From assembly GCF_014712225.1 (NCBI RefSeq), contig NZ_JACXBW010000003.1:62001-126000 (forward strand): a stretch of 64,000 nt of DNA, in the 5' to 3' direction. Below the pieces are notes generated by a model. The model was not told the origin of the DNA and searched no databases. It saw only the letters and a program-made list of their open reading frames with translations. The position numbers and the translations under genes were made by a program. Positions 29,209 to 37,811 of this stretch are shown here, piece by piece. Positions within the stretch are counted from its first letter, which is position 1, and every line of letters starts with the position of its first letter. The stretch is from Pseudarthrobacter sulfonivorans (GTDB lineage: Bacteria; Actinomycetota; Actinomycetes; Actinomycetales; Micrococcaceae).

Positions 29209-30035
29209 ACCACCAGGCAAAGGCGCCCATGAGATTCCCGGCCTCACATGGCCCGTCCGCACGTGGCCCGTCCGCACGTGAAGAGTCCACAGGTGGCCGG
29301 TCTCCTGAGGACAGGCTGCAGCGCCGCCGTCGGCTGCTCTGGTGGTCCCTCCTGCCGGTCCTGTTGGTCCTGTGCCTGGCCGCCAAGCTGTTCAGTGTGG
29401 GGGTGCTCGGCGGGGAGGCAGGCAGGGCTTTCGACGCCGGCGACTCCGCCGCAGTGGCCGATGCCGCGGCGGGGCTCCGTATCGCCAACGTCGCCGAGCC
29501 GCACAAGGCGCCTTTCGCGGAAGGTGACGGCTTGTTCCTCGCCGGGGACTACGGCGGAGCCCGCCGCAGTTTCGAGGAGGCACTGTTGCTGGCGGGCCGG
29601 GCTGACGAATGCGTCATCCGGGTCAACCTGGCGCTCAGCGTCGAACGCCTCGGTGATGCCAAGGCCGCTGCGGGGGACCTGGTGGCGGCGGGCCGGCTCT
29701 TTGCCGAGGGCCTGGCGGTTGTCAAGGCAGCACCGGACGGCTGCCTTATCGCCACAGCCGGGAGTGACTCCGGGGCCGGGGCAGCGGACAGGCTGAAGCA
29801 GGCGGCGGAACGGCTGACCCGGAAGTCGGCGGAAGCTGCCGTCGGCACCACCGCGCCTGAACCGGCCAAGAAGCCGGGGCAAGCCGGGCAACCGGCCGAA
29901 CCGGGGAACCAGAGCCAGCTCGACCAGCTGAAGGACAGTGCCCGGGAGGCTCAGAGCGAGCGGAATGCCGGGCAGGAGCGGGACGAATACCTGCAGGACG
30001 ATGACTTCGGTTCCGGGCCGGACCGGCCGTGGTAG
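29205..30035 (+). CDS. Membrane protein with TPR-like region, end of MoxR operon
   Basis: The 276-residue protein has an Arg-rich N-terminus, one transmembrane helix (WWSLLPVLLVLCLAAKLFSVGV, about 48-69), and an external helical region resembling tetratricopeptide repeats (FLAGDYGGARRSFEEALLLA, then VNLALSVERLGDAKAAAGDLVAAGRLF). The tail is Pro/Lys/Gln-rich and low in complexity. TPR proteins also occupy this place in Bat operons. A 15-base tandem duplication at 29249-29278 encodes GPSARGPSAR in the N-terminus. Confidence 0.8.
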   Translation: MNHQAKAPMRFPASHGPSARGPSAREESTGGRSPEDRLQRRRRLLWWSLLPVLLVLCLAAKLFSVGVLGGEAGRAFDAGDSAAVADAAAGLRIANVAEPHKAPFAEGDGLFLAGDYGGARRSFEEALLLAGRADECVIRVNLALSVERLGDAKAAAGDLVAAGRLFAEGLAVVKAAPDGCLIATAGSDSGAGAADRLKQAAERLTRKSAEAAVGTTAPEPAKKPGQAGQPAEPGNQSQLDQLKDSAREAQSERNAGQERDEYLQDDDFGSGPDRPW

Positions 30036-30352
30036 GCGAAGAAAATTCTGTGCCGTCACGAAACACGGCGTAAACCTGCGTCTTAATTCGGCAGCGAACT
30101 TGAATGGTGTCCGGCGGGCTCCTAGAGTTCTATACAAGTTACCGAGGTAACGTGTCAGCGATCCTCCGATCCGGAGGGTGTGGGTGCCCCCATGTGGGCC
30201 TGACATTTGCTCACGGCGAACTTCGTCCAGGCGTAACAGTCGCGGCTGCGTCCCTGTGAAGTTTTTCCGTGTTCCCCAAACTCAATTCATTGCCGGCTTC
30301 CCGTCACATCTGCTGACCGGACGCCGCCAATGGCCCAAAGCCAAGGACGCAA
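30036..30352. other. Intergenic region upstream of metF
   Basis: These 317 bases hold the promoter and structured leader described separately. Beyond about 30210, up to AAGGA before the metF start, I see no further strong helix and no gene. Confidence 0.5.
30131..30205 (+). promoter_or_regulatory. metF promoter region with operator-like palindrome and structured leader
   Basis: A likely -10 (TATACA, 30131-30136) is followed by the perfect palindrome GTTACC-GA-GGTAAC (30138-30151). A predicted three-way junction comes next: closing helix TGTCAG (30153-30158) with CTGACA (30200-30205), hairpin CCTCCG/CGGAGG (30163-30177), and hairpin CCC/GGG (30189-30198). It lies about 150 bases before metF. 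It does not match the SAM-I, SAM-IV or cobalamin riboswitch consensus that I know. Confidence 0.45.
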
Positions 30353-31333
30353 ATGTCACCGCCAAGCCTTATCGAAACGCATCCAAATCTTTCCGAGACC
30401 GCTCCCGTGGCCCTCTCCTATGAACTCTTCCCGCCGCGTTCGCCGGCCGCAGCTGAGTCGCTCTGGACTACCATCCGGGAACTGGAAACCACCGAGCCGG
30501 ACTATGTCTCCGTCACGTACGGTGCCAGCGGCTCAAACCGGGACACCGCCGTCGAACTCATCAACCGGCTCCTGCTGGAGACCACCCTCCGGCCGCTGGC
30601 GCACCTGACCTGCGTGGGCAACACGCCGGAGGAACTGGCCGAGATCATCGGGGACCTGCTGGAGACCGGGGTGCGCGGCATCCTGGCACTCCGCGGCGAC
30701 CGCCCCCAGGACGGCGAACCGCCCGTGCCCGGGTCACTCCGGTACGCACAGGACCTGATCGAGCTCATCCGCCGTGTTGAGCAGCGGCGCTCGGCGCTGC
30801 TGTGCGCCGGCAAGATCGCCGTGGGTGTGGCGGCCTACCCCACGCGGCATCCGGAGTCTCCCAGTGTGGCCCACGACGTGGAGGTGCTGCTGGCCAAGCA
30901 ACGCTCCGGCGCGGACTTCGCCATCACGCAGGTTTACTTCCACACCGCGGAGTACGCGGACCTCGTCAGCCGGGCCCGCCGCGCCGGAGTCACCATCCCC
31001 ATCATCCCGGGCGTTATGCCGCTGACCAGCCTGCGCCGCGTCACCCGGCTCGGCGAACTGGCAGGCGTTCAGCCGGCGCCGGAACTCCTGGCCCGCCTGG
31101 CTGCCGCAGACACCGACTCCGAACGGCTCCGGATCGGCGTCCGGGCAACCGTTGACCTCGCCAACGCAGCCCTCGATGCCGGCGCACCGGGCATCCATCT
31201 CTACACCTTCAACGAACACGTGAGCGCACTGGAGGTGCTGGACAAACTGGCACTTCCGCGCCACGTCCGTTCAGTTGGCCGCCGCAGCGCAGCTGTACGG
31301 TTCAACGCCGCGGCCCGCCAGCTGGCCAGCTGA
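30353..31333 (+). CDS. metF: Methylenetetrahydrofolate reductase
   Basis: This FAD enzyme makes 5-methyltetrahydrofolate, the methyl donor for methionine synthesis. The 326-residue product starts with a short variable segment and then SYELFPPRSP, followed by YVSVTYGASGSNR, GILALRGDRP, DFAITQVYFHT, and GIHLYTFN near the end. All are core MTHFR features. AAGGA lies five bases before the ATG. metE follows 53 bases downstream, so the pair supplies and uses the same methyl group. Confidence 0.95.
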   Translation: MSPPSLIETHPNLSETAPVALSYELFPPRSPAAAESLWTTIRELETTEPDYVSVTYGASGSNRDTAVELINRLLLETTLRPLAHLTCVGNTPEELAEIIGDLLETGVRGILALRGDRPQDGEPPVPGSLRYAQDLIELIRRVEQRRSALLCAGKIAVGVAAYPTRHPESPSVAHDVEVLLAKQRSGADFAITQVYFHTAEYADLVSRARRAGVTIPIIPGVMPLTSLRRVTRLGELAGVQPAPELLARLAAADTDSERLRIGVRATVDLANAALDAGAPGIHLYTFNEHVSALEVLDKLALPRHVRSVGRRSAAVRFNAAARQLAS

Positions 31334-31386
31334 CCTCGCCCGCAACCCCCAGACCACTCTTCGCTCTCACAATCAAGGACTCTCCC

Positions 31387-33726
31387 ATGCCTGAAAACAA
31401 CATACCCGCCACTCCGTTCCCGGCCGCTTCCCTCCTGGGCTACCCGCGCATCGGCCGCCGCCGCGAACTCAAGAAGGCCGTCGAAGCCTACTGGGCCGGC
31501 AAAATCGACGCCGCGGCACTGGACGCCGCCGCCAAGGACATCCAGCTGACCATCGCCAAGCGCCTGCAGGAACTGGGCCTCACCGAAGCCGCCGCCGTAC
31601 CGGGCACGTTCTCCTACTACGACCAGGTCCTGGACGCCACCGCCCACCTCGGCGCGGTCCCGGCCCGTTTCGGCAAGCTCCTCAACGCCGAGGGCCAGCT
31701 GGACATCGACGGCTACTTCACCCTGGCCCGCGGCACCAAGGACCAGCAGCCGCTGGAAATGACCAAGTGGTTCGACACCAACTACCACTACCTGGTTCCG
31801 GAGATCGGCCCGGAGACCGGGTTCACCCTCGCCTCCAACCGCATCGTGGAGGAATTCGAGTTCGCCCTGTCCAACGGCATCGAGACCCGCCCCTACATCG
31901 TGGGCCCGGTGACCTACCTGCTGCTGTCCAAGGCATCCGATGACGCGCCGGCCGGTTTCGCGCCGCTGTCCCGCCTCGAGGACATCCTGCCGGTCTACAC
32001 GCAGCTGCTCGAAAAGCTCGCCGCTGCAGGTGCCAGCTGGATCCAGCTTGACGAGCCGGCCCTGGTTGTTGACCAGGACACCCCGGCTGCAGAAATCGAA
32101 GCGGCAGTGGCCCGTGCCTACGAGGTGCTCTCCGGTGCGGCCAAGCGCCCGCAGATCCTTGTGTCCACGCCGTACGGCGCCCTGGACGGCCAGCTCGGCA
32201 CCCTGGCCGCCACGAACATCGACGCCCTGCACATCGACGCTTTCAAGGGCGCCGTTCCGTCCGCAGCGGCACTGGCGGGCCTCGGCAACAAAACCCTCGT
32301 TGCCGGCGTCGTGGACGGCCACAACATCTGGCGCAACGACCTCGCCGTCTCCGCCGCCAAGCTGGACGAACTGAAGGCCGCGGCCGGGAAGCTCGCAGTC
32401 AGCACGTCCACCTCCACCCAGCACGTCCCGCACGACGTCACCGAAGAGGGCCAGCTCACTGACGAGCTCCGCAGCTGGCTCGCCTTCGCCGACCAGAAGG
32501 CCGTGGAGGTCAAGACCCTCGCGTCCTACCTGGCAGACCCCGCCTCCGCCACGGCAGCCATCGACGAGGCGTCCGCCGTCATCGCCGCCCGCGCCGTTGC
32601 TGCCGGCGTGCGCCGGAACGACGTCCGGGCCCGCACCGGTGCCCTGACCGCTGCCGACTTCAGCCGCTCGGAGTACGGAGTCCGGGAAGCCGCCCAGGAG
32701 CAGGCCCTGCACCTGCCGCCGTTGCCCACCACCACCATCGGATCCTTCCCGCAGACCTCCGAAATCCGCTCCGCCCGTGCCCGCAACAACAAGGGCGCCC
32801 TCACGAACGAGCAGTACGAGCAGCTCATGAAGGACGAGATCAAGCGCGTTGTGGAGCTCCAGGAGGAGCTCGGTTATGACGTCCTGGTCCACGGCGAGCC
32901 CGAGCGCAATGACATGGTGCAGTACTTCGCCGAGAACCTCGAAGGCTTCGACGTTACGGTTCACGGCTGGGTCCAGTCCTACGGCTCACGCTGCACGCGT
33001 CCGTCCATCCTGTGGGGCGACGTCACCCGCAGCGCCCCCATCACGGTGGCCTGGGCCGAATACGCGCAGTCGCTGACCAACAAGCCCATGAAGGGCATGC
33101 TCACCGGTCCTGTCACCATCCTGGCCTGGTCCTTCGTCCGCGACGACCAGCCGCTGGGCGAAACCGCCAACCAGGTTGGCCTGGCCCTCCGCGACGAGAT
33201 CGCTGACCTCGAAGCCGCCGGCATCAAGGTCATCCAGGTGGACGAGCCCGCACTGCGCGAGCTCCTGCCGCTGCGCAAGGCCGATCACGCAGCCTACCTG
33301 AAGTGGTCCGTGGACTCCTTCCGCCTGGCCACCGCCGGTGCCGCCGACGCCACGCAGATCCACACCCACCTGTGCTACTCGGAGTTCGGTGTGATCATCG
33401 ACGCGATCGACGGCCTCGACGCCGACGTCACGTCCATCGAAGCCGCACGCTCACGCATGGAGGTAGTCCACGACCTCGAGTCCCACGGCTTCGGCCGCGG
33501 CGTCGGCCCGGGCGTCTACGACATCCACTCACCGCGTGTCCCGGGCGAAGCCGAGGTCACCGAACTGCTGGCCACCGCCGTAAAGCACGTCCCGTCCCGC
33601 CAGCTCTGGGTTAACCCGGACTGCGGCCTGAAGACCCGCGGCTACGCCGAGACCGAAGAGTCCCTGCGGAACCTGGTCAAGGCCACCAAGACGGTCCGCG
33701 CCAGCCTGCTGCAAGCAGCCAAGTAG
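31387..33726 (+). CDS. metE: Cobalamin-independent methionine synthase
   Basis: The enzyme transfers the methyl group of methyltetrahydrofolate polyglutamate directly to homocysteine, using zinc. The 779-residue product has both barrels: an N-terminal one beginning LLGYPRIGRRRELKKAVEAYW, and a C-terminal catalytic one with TTTIGSFPQTSEIRSAR, VLVHGEPERNDMVQYF, HTHLCYSEF (zinc-binding His/Cys), and WVNPDCGLKTRGY. The length is normal. AAGGA precedes the ATG. Confidence 0.97.
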   Translation: MPENNIPATPFPAASLLGYPRIGRRRELKKAVEAYWAGKIDAAALDAAAKDIQLTIAKRLQELGLTEAAAVPGTFSYYDQVLDATAHLGAVPARFGKLLNAEGQLDIDGYFTLARGTKDQQPLEMTKWFDTNYHYLVPEIGPETGFTLASNRIVEEFEFALSNGIETRPYIVGPVTYLLLSKASDDAPAGFAPLSRLEDILPVYTQLLEKLAAAGASWIQLDEPALVVDQDTPAAEIEAAVARAYEVLSGAAKRPQILVSTPYGALDGQLGTLAATNIDALHIDAFKGAVPSAAALAGLGNKTLVAGVVDGHNIWRNDLAVSAAKLDELKAAAGKLAVSTSTSTQHVPHDVTEEGQLTDELRSWLAFADQKAVEVKTLASYLADPASATAAIDEASAVIAARAVAAGVRRNDVRARTGALTAADFSRSEYGVREAAQEQALHLPPLPTTTIGSFPQTSEIRSARARNNKGALTNEQYEQLMKDEIKRVVELQEELGYDVLVHGEPERNDMVQYFAENLEGFDVTVHGWVQSYGSRCTRPSILWGDVTRSAPITVAWAEYAQSLTNKPMKGMLTGPVTILAWSFVRDDQPLGETANQVGLALRDEIADLEAAGIKVIQVDEPALRELLPLRKADHAAYLKWSVDSFRLATAGAADATQIHTHLCYSEFGVIIDAIDGLDADVTSIEAARSRMEVVHDLESHGFGRGVGPGVYDIHSPRVPGEAEVTELLATAVKHVPSRQLWVNPDCGLKTRGYAETEESLRNLVKATKTVRASLLQAAK

Positions 33727-33759
33727 TAACAACAGTCTGACCAAGAGAGCTCGCAGAGG

Positions 33760-33797
33760 CTCAAAGGCTGGTGCGGCCTGCCGCGCCAGCCTTTGAG
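33760..33797 (+). terminator. metE terminator hairpin
   Basis: CTCAAAGGCTGG (33760-33771) pairs perfectly with CCAGCCTTTGAG (33786-33797), 34 bases after the metE stop. There is no T tract. Confidence 0.7.
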
Positions 33798-33812
33798 AAG
33801 CGAGCGAACGAA

Positions 33813-33846
33813 CGGCGGTCGGTCACCGAAAGGTGACCGGCCGCCG
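33813..33846 (+). terminator. Second hairpin with GAAA tetraloop after metE
   Basis: CGGTCACC and GGTGACCG close a GAAA tetraloop, and the stem extends through CGGCGG/CCGCCG with one bulge on each side. It is a very stable GNRA hairpin that follows the first terminator stem, probably a backup terminator or an RNA 3'-end stabiliser. Confidence 0.6.
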
Positions 33847-33874
33847 TCGCGCGTTAACCCATCGCGCTTTAAGT

Positions 33875-33939
33875 CATCGAATGCTGAGTAACAGCCCTTT
33901 TGAGCGCTCAAAAGGGCTCCTGTGGAGCAATCGATGGGA
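33875..33939 (+). repeat. 65-bp palindromic repeat, copy 1
   Basis: The element has 11-base terminal inverted repeats (CATCGAATGCT and AGCAATCGATG, one mismatch) around a perfect 26-base central palindrome at 33893-33918. A second copy of equal length lies at 34754 in the same orientation. It resembles a REP- or MITE-type element. Confidence 0.85.
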
Positions 33940-33958
33940 GGTGTTAGGGCTCCCCGAG

Positions 33959-34011
33959 GGCTTCGACAGGCTCAGCCGTCGACCTGCCCGCTGGTTGACC
34001 GGGTCGAAGCC
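33959..34011. repeat. Imperfect inverted repeat over the end of a membrane protein gene
   Basis: GGCTTCGAC (33959-33967) is the inverse of GTCGAAGCC (34003-34011). The CTTCGACAGGCTCAG segment resembles an interspersed repeat I recall from high-GC actinobacterial and other genomes. It covers the stop codon and last dozen codons of the membrane protein gene on the minus strand. Confidence 0.6.
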
Positions 34012-34685
34012 TTCATCCGCAGGGCACTGACGAGTAACCACACGGTCCAGGCGAGGGTCGCCACAATCCCGATCAGGGTGGGCCACCTGTTCGCGGCGAC
34101 GAAGCCTTCGGCTCCGATAATCCAGCCCTGAGCCAGGTATGCGACGCCGGAGAGCACCATGAGATAACCGATGACCCGGGACACCTGACGCGTGGCCGCC
34201 ACAACGATGCCAAAAAGTACCAGGGCGGTTCCCAGCAGGAAACTCTGGTAGCTCCGCATGCCCCACTCGAGCCAGCGGATGCCCTCGGCGGTGGCAAAAC
34301 GCATCGCCTTTTCCGGTTCGGCGGCGGTTGCCCAGGCGTCGGCGGCGTGTTTGAGGGCGACACCGTCCACGGCTTGGAGCGCGCCATAAAGAGCGAGGGC
34401 AATGGCCGCGGACAGGGCTCCGAAGCGGGCGGTCACGGCGAGGAGGCCCGGCCGGACAATGAGGGCGGGCAGCAGGACAAACAGCCCGCCCGTCAGCAGC
34501 GCCATGCCCACAAACTGGCAGAGGTGCACAAAAGTCCAGATCCCGCTGGCGGCGTACGCAGAGAACGAGGCCACGTGATCGTTGGCATCGTTTGATTCAG
34601 CATGGAACAGGCCGGCCGCCAGTGAAACCACTACGCCCGCAACCAGCAGCCACGCCGCCAGCCGCCACCTTCTGCGCTTATCCAT
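33972..34685 (-). CDS. Six-helix membrane protein, DUF4386-like
   Basis: The 237-residue protein has about six hydrophobic helices, including LAAWLLVAGVVVSLAAGLF, VGMALLTGGLFVLLPALIV, SYQSFLLGTALVLFGIVVAA, VIGYLMVLSGVAYLAQGWIIG and LIGIVATLAWTVWLLVSALRM. The arrangement resembles DUF4386 proteins, whose function is unknown. The C-terminal STRSTSGQVDG is encoded within an interspersed repeat, so the original terminus may have been replaced. The gene is flanked by two copies of a 65-bp palindromic repeat. Confidence 0.8.
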   Translation of the reverse strand: MDKRRRWRLAAWLLVAGVVVSLAAGLFHAESNDANDHVASFSAYAASGIWTFVHLCQFVGMALLTGGLFVLLPALIVRPGLLAVTARFGALSAAIALALYGALQAVDGVALKHAADAWATAAEPEKAMRFATAEGIRWLEWGMRSYQSFLLGTALVLFGIVVAATRQVSRVIGYLMVLSGVAYLAQGWIIGAEGFVAANRWPTLIGIVATLAWTVWLLVSALRMKASTRSTSGQVDG

Positions 34686-34753
34686 GATTCATGGTGGAAG
34701 GGTGTCAGCGGCCGCCGCTAGGGCTAAAAGTCCCCATCATTCGCCCCGATTTC

Positions 34754-34818
34754 CATCGAATGCTGAGAAAGCGCCCTTTTGAGCCGTCAATAGGGCGGTT
34801 ACGGAGCAATCGATGGGA
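34754..34818 (+). repeat. 65-bp palindromic repeat, copy 2
   Basis: Same length, ends and orientation as the copy at 33875. The outer 14 and last 21 bases are nearly identical, and the central palindrome has several changes, so this copy is more diverged. Confidence 0.85.
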
Positions 34819-34822
34819 ATGC

Positions 34823-35329
34823 TCAGGACTCCCAGACGATTTCGTCGTCCACTACGCCGTCCTCATCGGCGGACGCCACCAGGACTTCATCGGTGAAGTG
34901 GGCGCCGAGGGTGAAGTCCAGGACAAAGTAGCGTTCGGGCTGGCCGGGGAAGATGCCGACATGGCCGAGTTTGAGGGCCTTGAGGAAGACGTCATTGGTG
35001 AGCTGGCTGCGTTCCTCGACGCCGAAGATTTTCTGCAGCTGCTCGGTTTTGAGGGCGCTGCAGTGGAAGTTGAGGTATTCCTGCGGGCTGGTGCCTTCCT
35101 GCCCCAGCTCCTCGGCGATCATCTCCCGGACCTCGTCCACGAGTTCGGGGAGGAAGCGGAGCCGGTAGTCCACCTTGTGCATCGCTGCTTCGTCGAAGTG
35201 GTCGTGCGCGTTGATGATCAGGTCGAGTTCCAAGGTATGGCCACCGAGCTCATGTCTGGTAGCGACGTTGTGGTCACTGCCGTGGTTGAGCTCGATTTCT
35301 CCAAAGTGCTGGCTCGCTACCCTGTTCAT
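34823..35329 (-). CDS. DUF2004-like protein
   Basis: The 168-residue soluble acidic protein has LELDLIINAHDHFDEAAMHKVDYRLRFLPELVDEVREMIAEELG in the first half and YFVLDFTLGAHFTDEVLVASADEDG near the end. The latter matches what I recall of DUF2004 proteins. Function is unknown. It ends four bases from a palindromic repeat and is followed upstream by a LysR gene on the same strand. Confidence 0.7.
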   Translation of the reverse strand: MNRVASQHFGEIELNHGSDHNVATRHELGGHTLELDLIINAHDHFDEAAMHKVDYRLRFLPELVDEVREMIAEELGQEGTSPQEYLNFHCSALKTEQLQKIFGVEERSQLTNDVFLKALKLGHVGIFPGQPERYFVLDFTLGAHFTDEVLVASADEDGVVDDEIVWES

Positions 35330-35374
35330 ACCTTCAACATAGACCCCAAGCGCTGTGCATTCCAGCGTTCGGCA

Positions 35375-36292
35375 CTATTTCCCGGCAGTCCCCAGCCCCG
35401 CCAGGGTTTCGGCGAGCAGGTCCACAAACAGCTGCACGCGGGCGGTTTTCGTCTCGTTGATGAGCAGGGCGAAGACGTTCCGGGCCAGCCGGATCTCCGG
35501 CACGTCCAGCACCACGACGCCGGCGGGCCGGTGCCGCAGCGCAAGCTCCGGTACCAGCGCGGCACCTAGTCCGGCTGCAGCCATTTCCAGGCTGGCGTGG
35601 AAATCGTCGCTGCGCGCCACCACGCGCGGGTGCAGGTTGCAGCTGGCAAAGAGCCGGTCGATCACCACGGCGTCGGGACTGCCCGGATGGTGCATGATCC
35701 ACGGCAGTTCGGACAGGTGGTCTGCCGCCACTTTGGCCTCGGCCCCAAACCCCCAGCCGGCAGGAAGCACCACACGGAAGTTGTCGTCACCGATCCACTG
35801 CCGGTTGAGGGTGTGCGGCCAGGCCAGCCCGGACTGGCCCACCTGAAAGACCAGCGCCACATCCAGCTCACCGCCGGAGCGCAGTCCCTGGATGGTCTGC
35901 GACGGCTCGGCAACGGACACCCTGAGGTCAATGCCCAAATCCTTCCACGCAGGATTCTTCAGGATGCGCGGCAGGACGTACGTGGCGAGGCTGGGAAAGA
36001 TGCCCAGCCTGAGCTCCTGGCTGGTGCTGTCATGGGTTTTGGCGGCGGCAGCCATCAGGGCCTCGATGTCGGTCAGCACCTTCGCGGCGTGCCGGGTCAT
36101 CACCACCGCGGCCTCGGTGGGAACCACGCTGCGGGCGGAGCGCTGGAAGAGGATTACCCCCGCCTCGCGTTCCAGGGCGGACATCTGCTGGGAGACCGCC
36201 GATGCCGTGTAGCCCAGGCGTGCCGCAGCCGCGGCAAACGAACCCAGCCGGGTTACCTCCAGGAGGGTCTTCAGATGTACGGGATTGACCAC
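35375..36292 (-). CDS. LysR-family transcriptional regulator
   Basis: The 305-residue protein has an N-terminal winged HTH (HLKTLLEVTRLGSFAAAAARLGYTASAVSQQMSALEREAG, residues 6-45) and a periplasmic-binding-like effector domain. The GTG start has no Shine-Dalgarno sequence. The gene is divergent from the FAD oxidoreductase-DUF1365-Cfa operon with a 124-bp gap, the usual arrangement for a LysR protein and its target. The effector is unknown. Confidence 0.93.
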   Translation of the reverse strand: MVNPVHLKTLLEVTRLGSFAAAAARLGYTASAVSQQMSALEREAGVILFQRSARSVVPTEAAVVMTRHAAKVLTDIEALMAAAAKTHDSTSQELRLGIFPSLATYVLPRILKNPAWKDLGIDLRVSVAEPSQTIQGLRSGGELDVALVFQVGQSGLAWPHTLNRQWIGDDNFRVVLPAGWGFGAEAKVAADHLSELPWIMHHPGSPDAVVIDRLFASCNLHPRVVARSDDFHASLEMAAAGLGAALVPELALRHRPAGVVVLDVPEIRLARNVFALLINETKTARVQLFVDLLAETLAGLGTAGK

Positions 36293-36416
36293 CAGCCCAC
36301 ACTACTGCTGCCGGCCCGCTGATAAAAAAGTTCCGGTCCATCAACCCATCCGGCAAACCCGCTGTTCCGAATTGCCCTTGACTATCCAACGGCAAATGTT
36401 CAGCAGAGGAGCAAAG

Positions 36417-37811
36417 GTGTCACTGACCCCAGCATCGGGCGGAGGCGAGGGCAGGCGCGTCGCCGTCGTGGGCAGCGGAGTGGCCGGCCTGACGGCCGCC
36501 TATATCCTGAACCGGCACGACCAGGTCACGCTCTTCGAGGCGGACAGCAGGCTGGGCGGGCATGCGCACACGCACTGCGTCCCGCAACCGGACGGCTCCT
36601 CTTTCGGCATCGACACCGGGTTCATCGTCCACAACGAGCGGACCTATCCCACCCTGTTGCGGCTGTTTGCGGAGCTGGGCGTCAAGACCCAGAATTCTGA
36701 AATGAGCATGTCCATCCGGTGCGACGGCTGCGGCCTGGAGTACGCCGGGGCGCGCGACGGCGGGAAAGGGATCATCGCCCGGCCGTCCAGCCTGCTGCGC
36801 GGCCGCTACCTGCTGATGCTGGTGGAGGTCATGCGCTTCTACCGGCGGGCGCGGGCACTCATCGATGCCGGGACAGCGTCCGACGGCGGCCCCGGCGCCG
36901 GCGGCGCCGAACTCACCCTCGGCGAATTCCTCGCCAGGGAGCGCTTCAGCCCCTACTTCATCTCCCATTTCATGACGCCCGTGGTGAGCGCAGTCTGGTC
37001 CTGCGACCCCACCACGGCGCTGTCGTATCCGGCGAGGTACCTCTTCACTTTCCTCGGCCACCACGGCCTGCTGGGCGTCAAGGGTTCGCCGCAGTGGCGG
37101 ACGGTCACCGGCGGTTCCGGGCAGTATGTGGAGAAGCTGGCCGCCACGCTTCCGGACATCCGGCTTAACAGCCCGGTCACCGCCATCCGGCGCCACGCCC
37201 TCGGCGTCGAAGTGGACACCGCCGAGGGGATCGAAGACTTCGAGGCGGTGGTGATCGCCACGCACCCCGGGCAGGCCCTCGGCTTCCTGGCCGACGCAAC
37301 ACCGGCCGAAAAGGAAGCGCTCGGTGCCATGCCCTACTCGGTCAACCACACGGTTTTCCACCGGGACCCCGCCGTCCTGCCCGCAGCGGACAACGCCCGT
37401 GCATCATGGAACTACCGGCTCCCGGCTTGCGACGCCCGGCCGGACAAGGTCCTGGTCAGTTACGACCTCACCCGGCTCCAGCGCCTGCAGCCCACTGATC
37501 GCCGGCCGTATCTGGTGAGCCTCGGGGAATCGGACCTGATCAGGGAGGACAGTGTGCTGGAGCGGATGGTGTACGAACACCCGCAGTACACCCCGGAGTC
37601 TGTGCGCGCGCAGCAGCAGATTGCGGCGCTGAGTGATGACCGGATCGCCTACGCCGGCGCCTATCTGGGCTGGGGTTTCCACGAGGACGGGGCACTGTCC
37701 GGCGTCCGTGCCGCCGCCAGCCTGGGACGCACCTGGGACGCGCCCGGTGTGGATGCACCCGGGCCGGCAGCAGGGGAGCCGGAGCTGATGGCAGCGTCGG
37801 AGGGCGCATGA
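36417..37811 (+). CDS. FAD-dependent amine-oxidase-like oxidoreductase
   Basis: The 464-residue protein has an N-terminal Rossmann motif VAVVGSGVAGLTAAYILNRHD and the GG-doublet LGGHAHTH. FGIDTGFIVHNERTYPTL is typical of the oxidoreductase found beside DUF1365 and Cfa-type enzymes. GAGGAG lies correctly before the GTG at 36417; an in-frame ATG 21 bases upstream has none. The substrate is probably an acyl chain or lipid, inferred from the next two genes. The stop overlaps the next start (ATGA). Confidence 0.9.
   Translation: MSLTPASGGGEGRRVAVVGSGVAGLTAAYILNRHDQVTLFEADSRLGGHAHTHCVPQPDGSSFGIDTGFIVHNERTYPTLLRLFAELGVKTQNSEMSMSIRCDGCGLEYAGARDGGKGIIARPSSLLRGRYLLMLVEVMRFYRRARALIDAGTASDGGPGAGGAELTLGEFLARERFSPYFISHFMTPVVSAVWSCDPTTALSYPARYLFTFLGHHGLLGVKGSPQWRTVTGGSGQYVEKLAATLPDIRLNSPVTAIRRHALGVEVDTAEGIEDFEAVVIATHPGQALGFLADATPAEKEALGAMPYSVNHTVFHRDPAVLPAADNARASWNYRLPACDARPDKVLVSYDLTRLQRLQPTDRRPYLVSLGESDLIREDSVLERMVYEHPQYTPESVRAQQQIAALSDDRIAYAGAYLGWGFHEDGALSGVRAAASLGRTWDAPGVDAPGPAAGEPELMAASEGA

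Noticed and set aside
30131..30205. SAM or cobalamin riboswitch before metF
   Set aside because: None of the conserved blocks of the SAM-I, SAM-IV or cobalamin classes is present, so it is kept only as an unassigned leader.
31201..32964. 587-codon minus-strand frame opposite metE
   Set aside because: Same reasoning: antisense of a conserved gene without its own homology.
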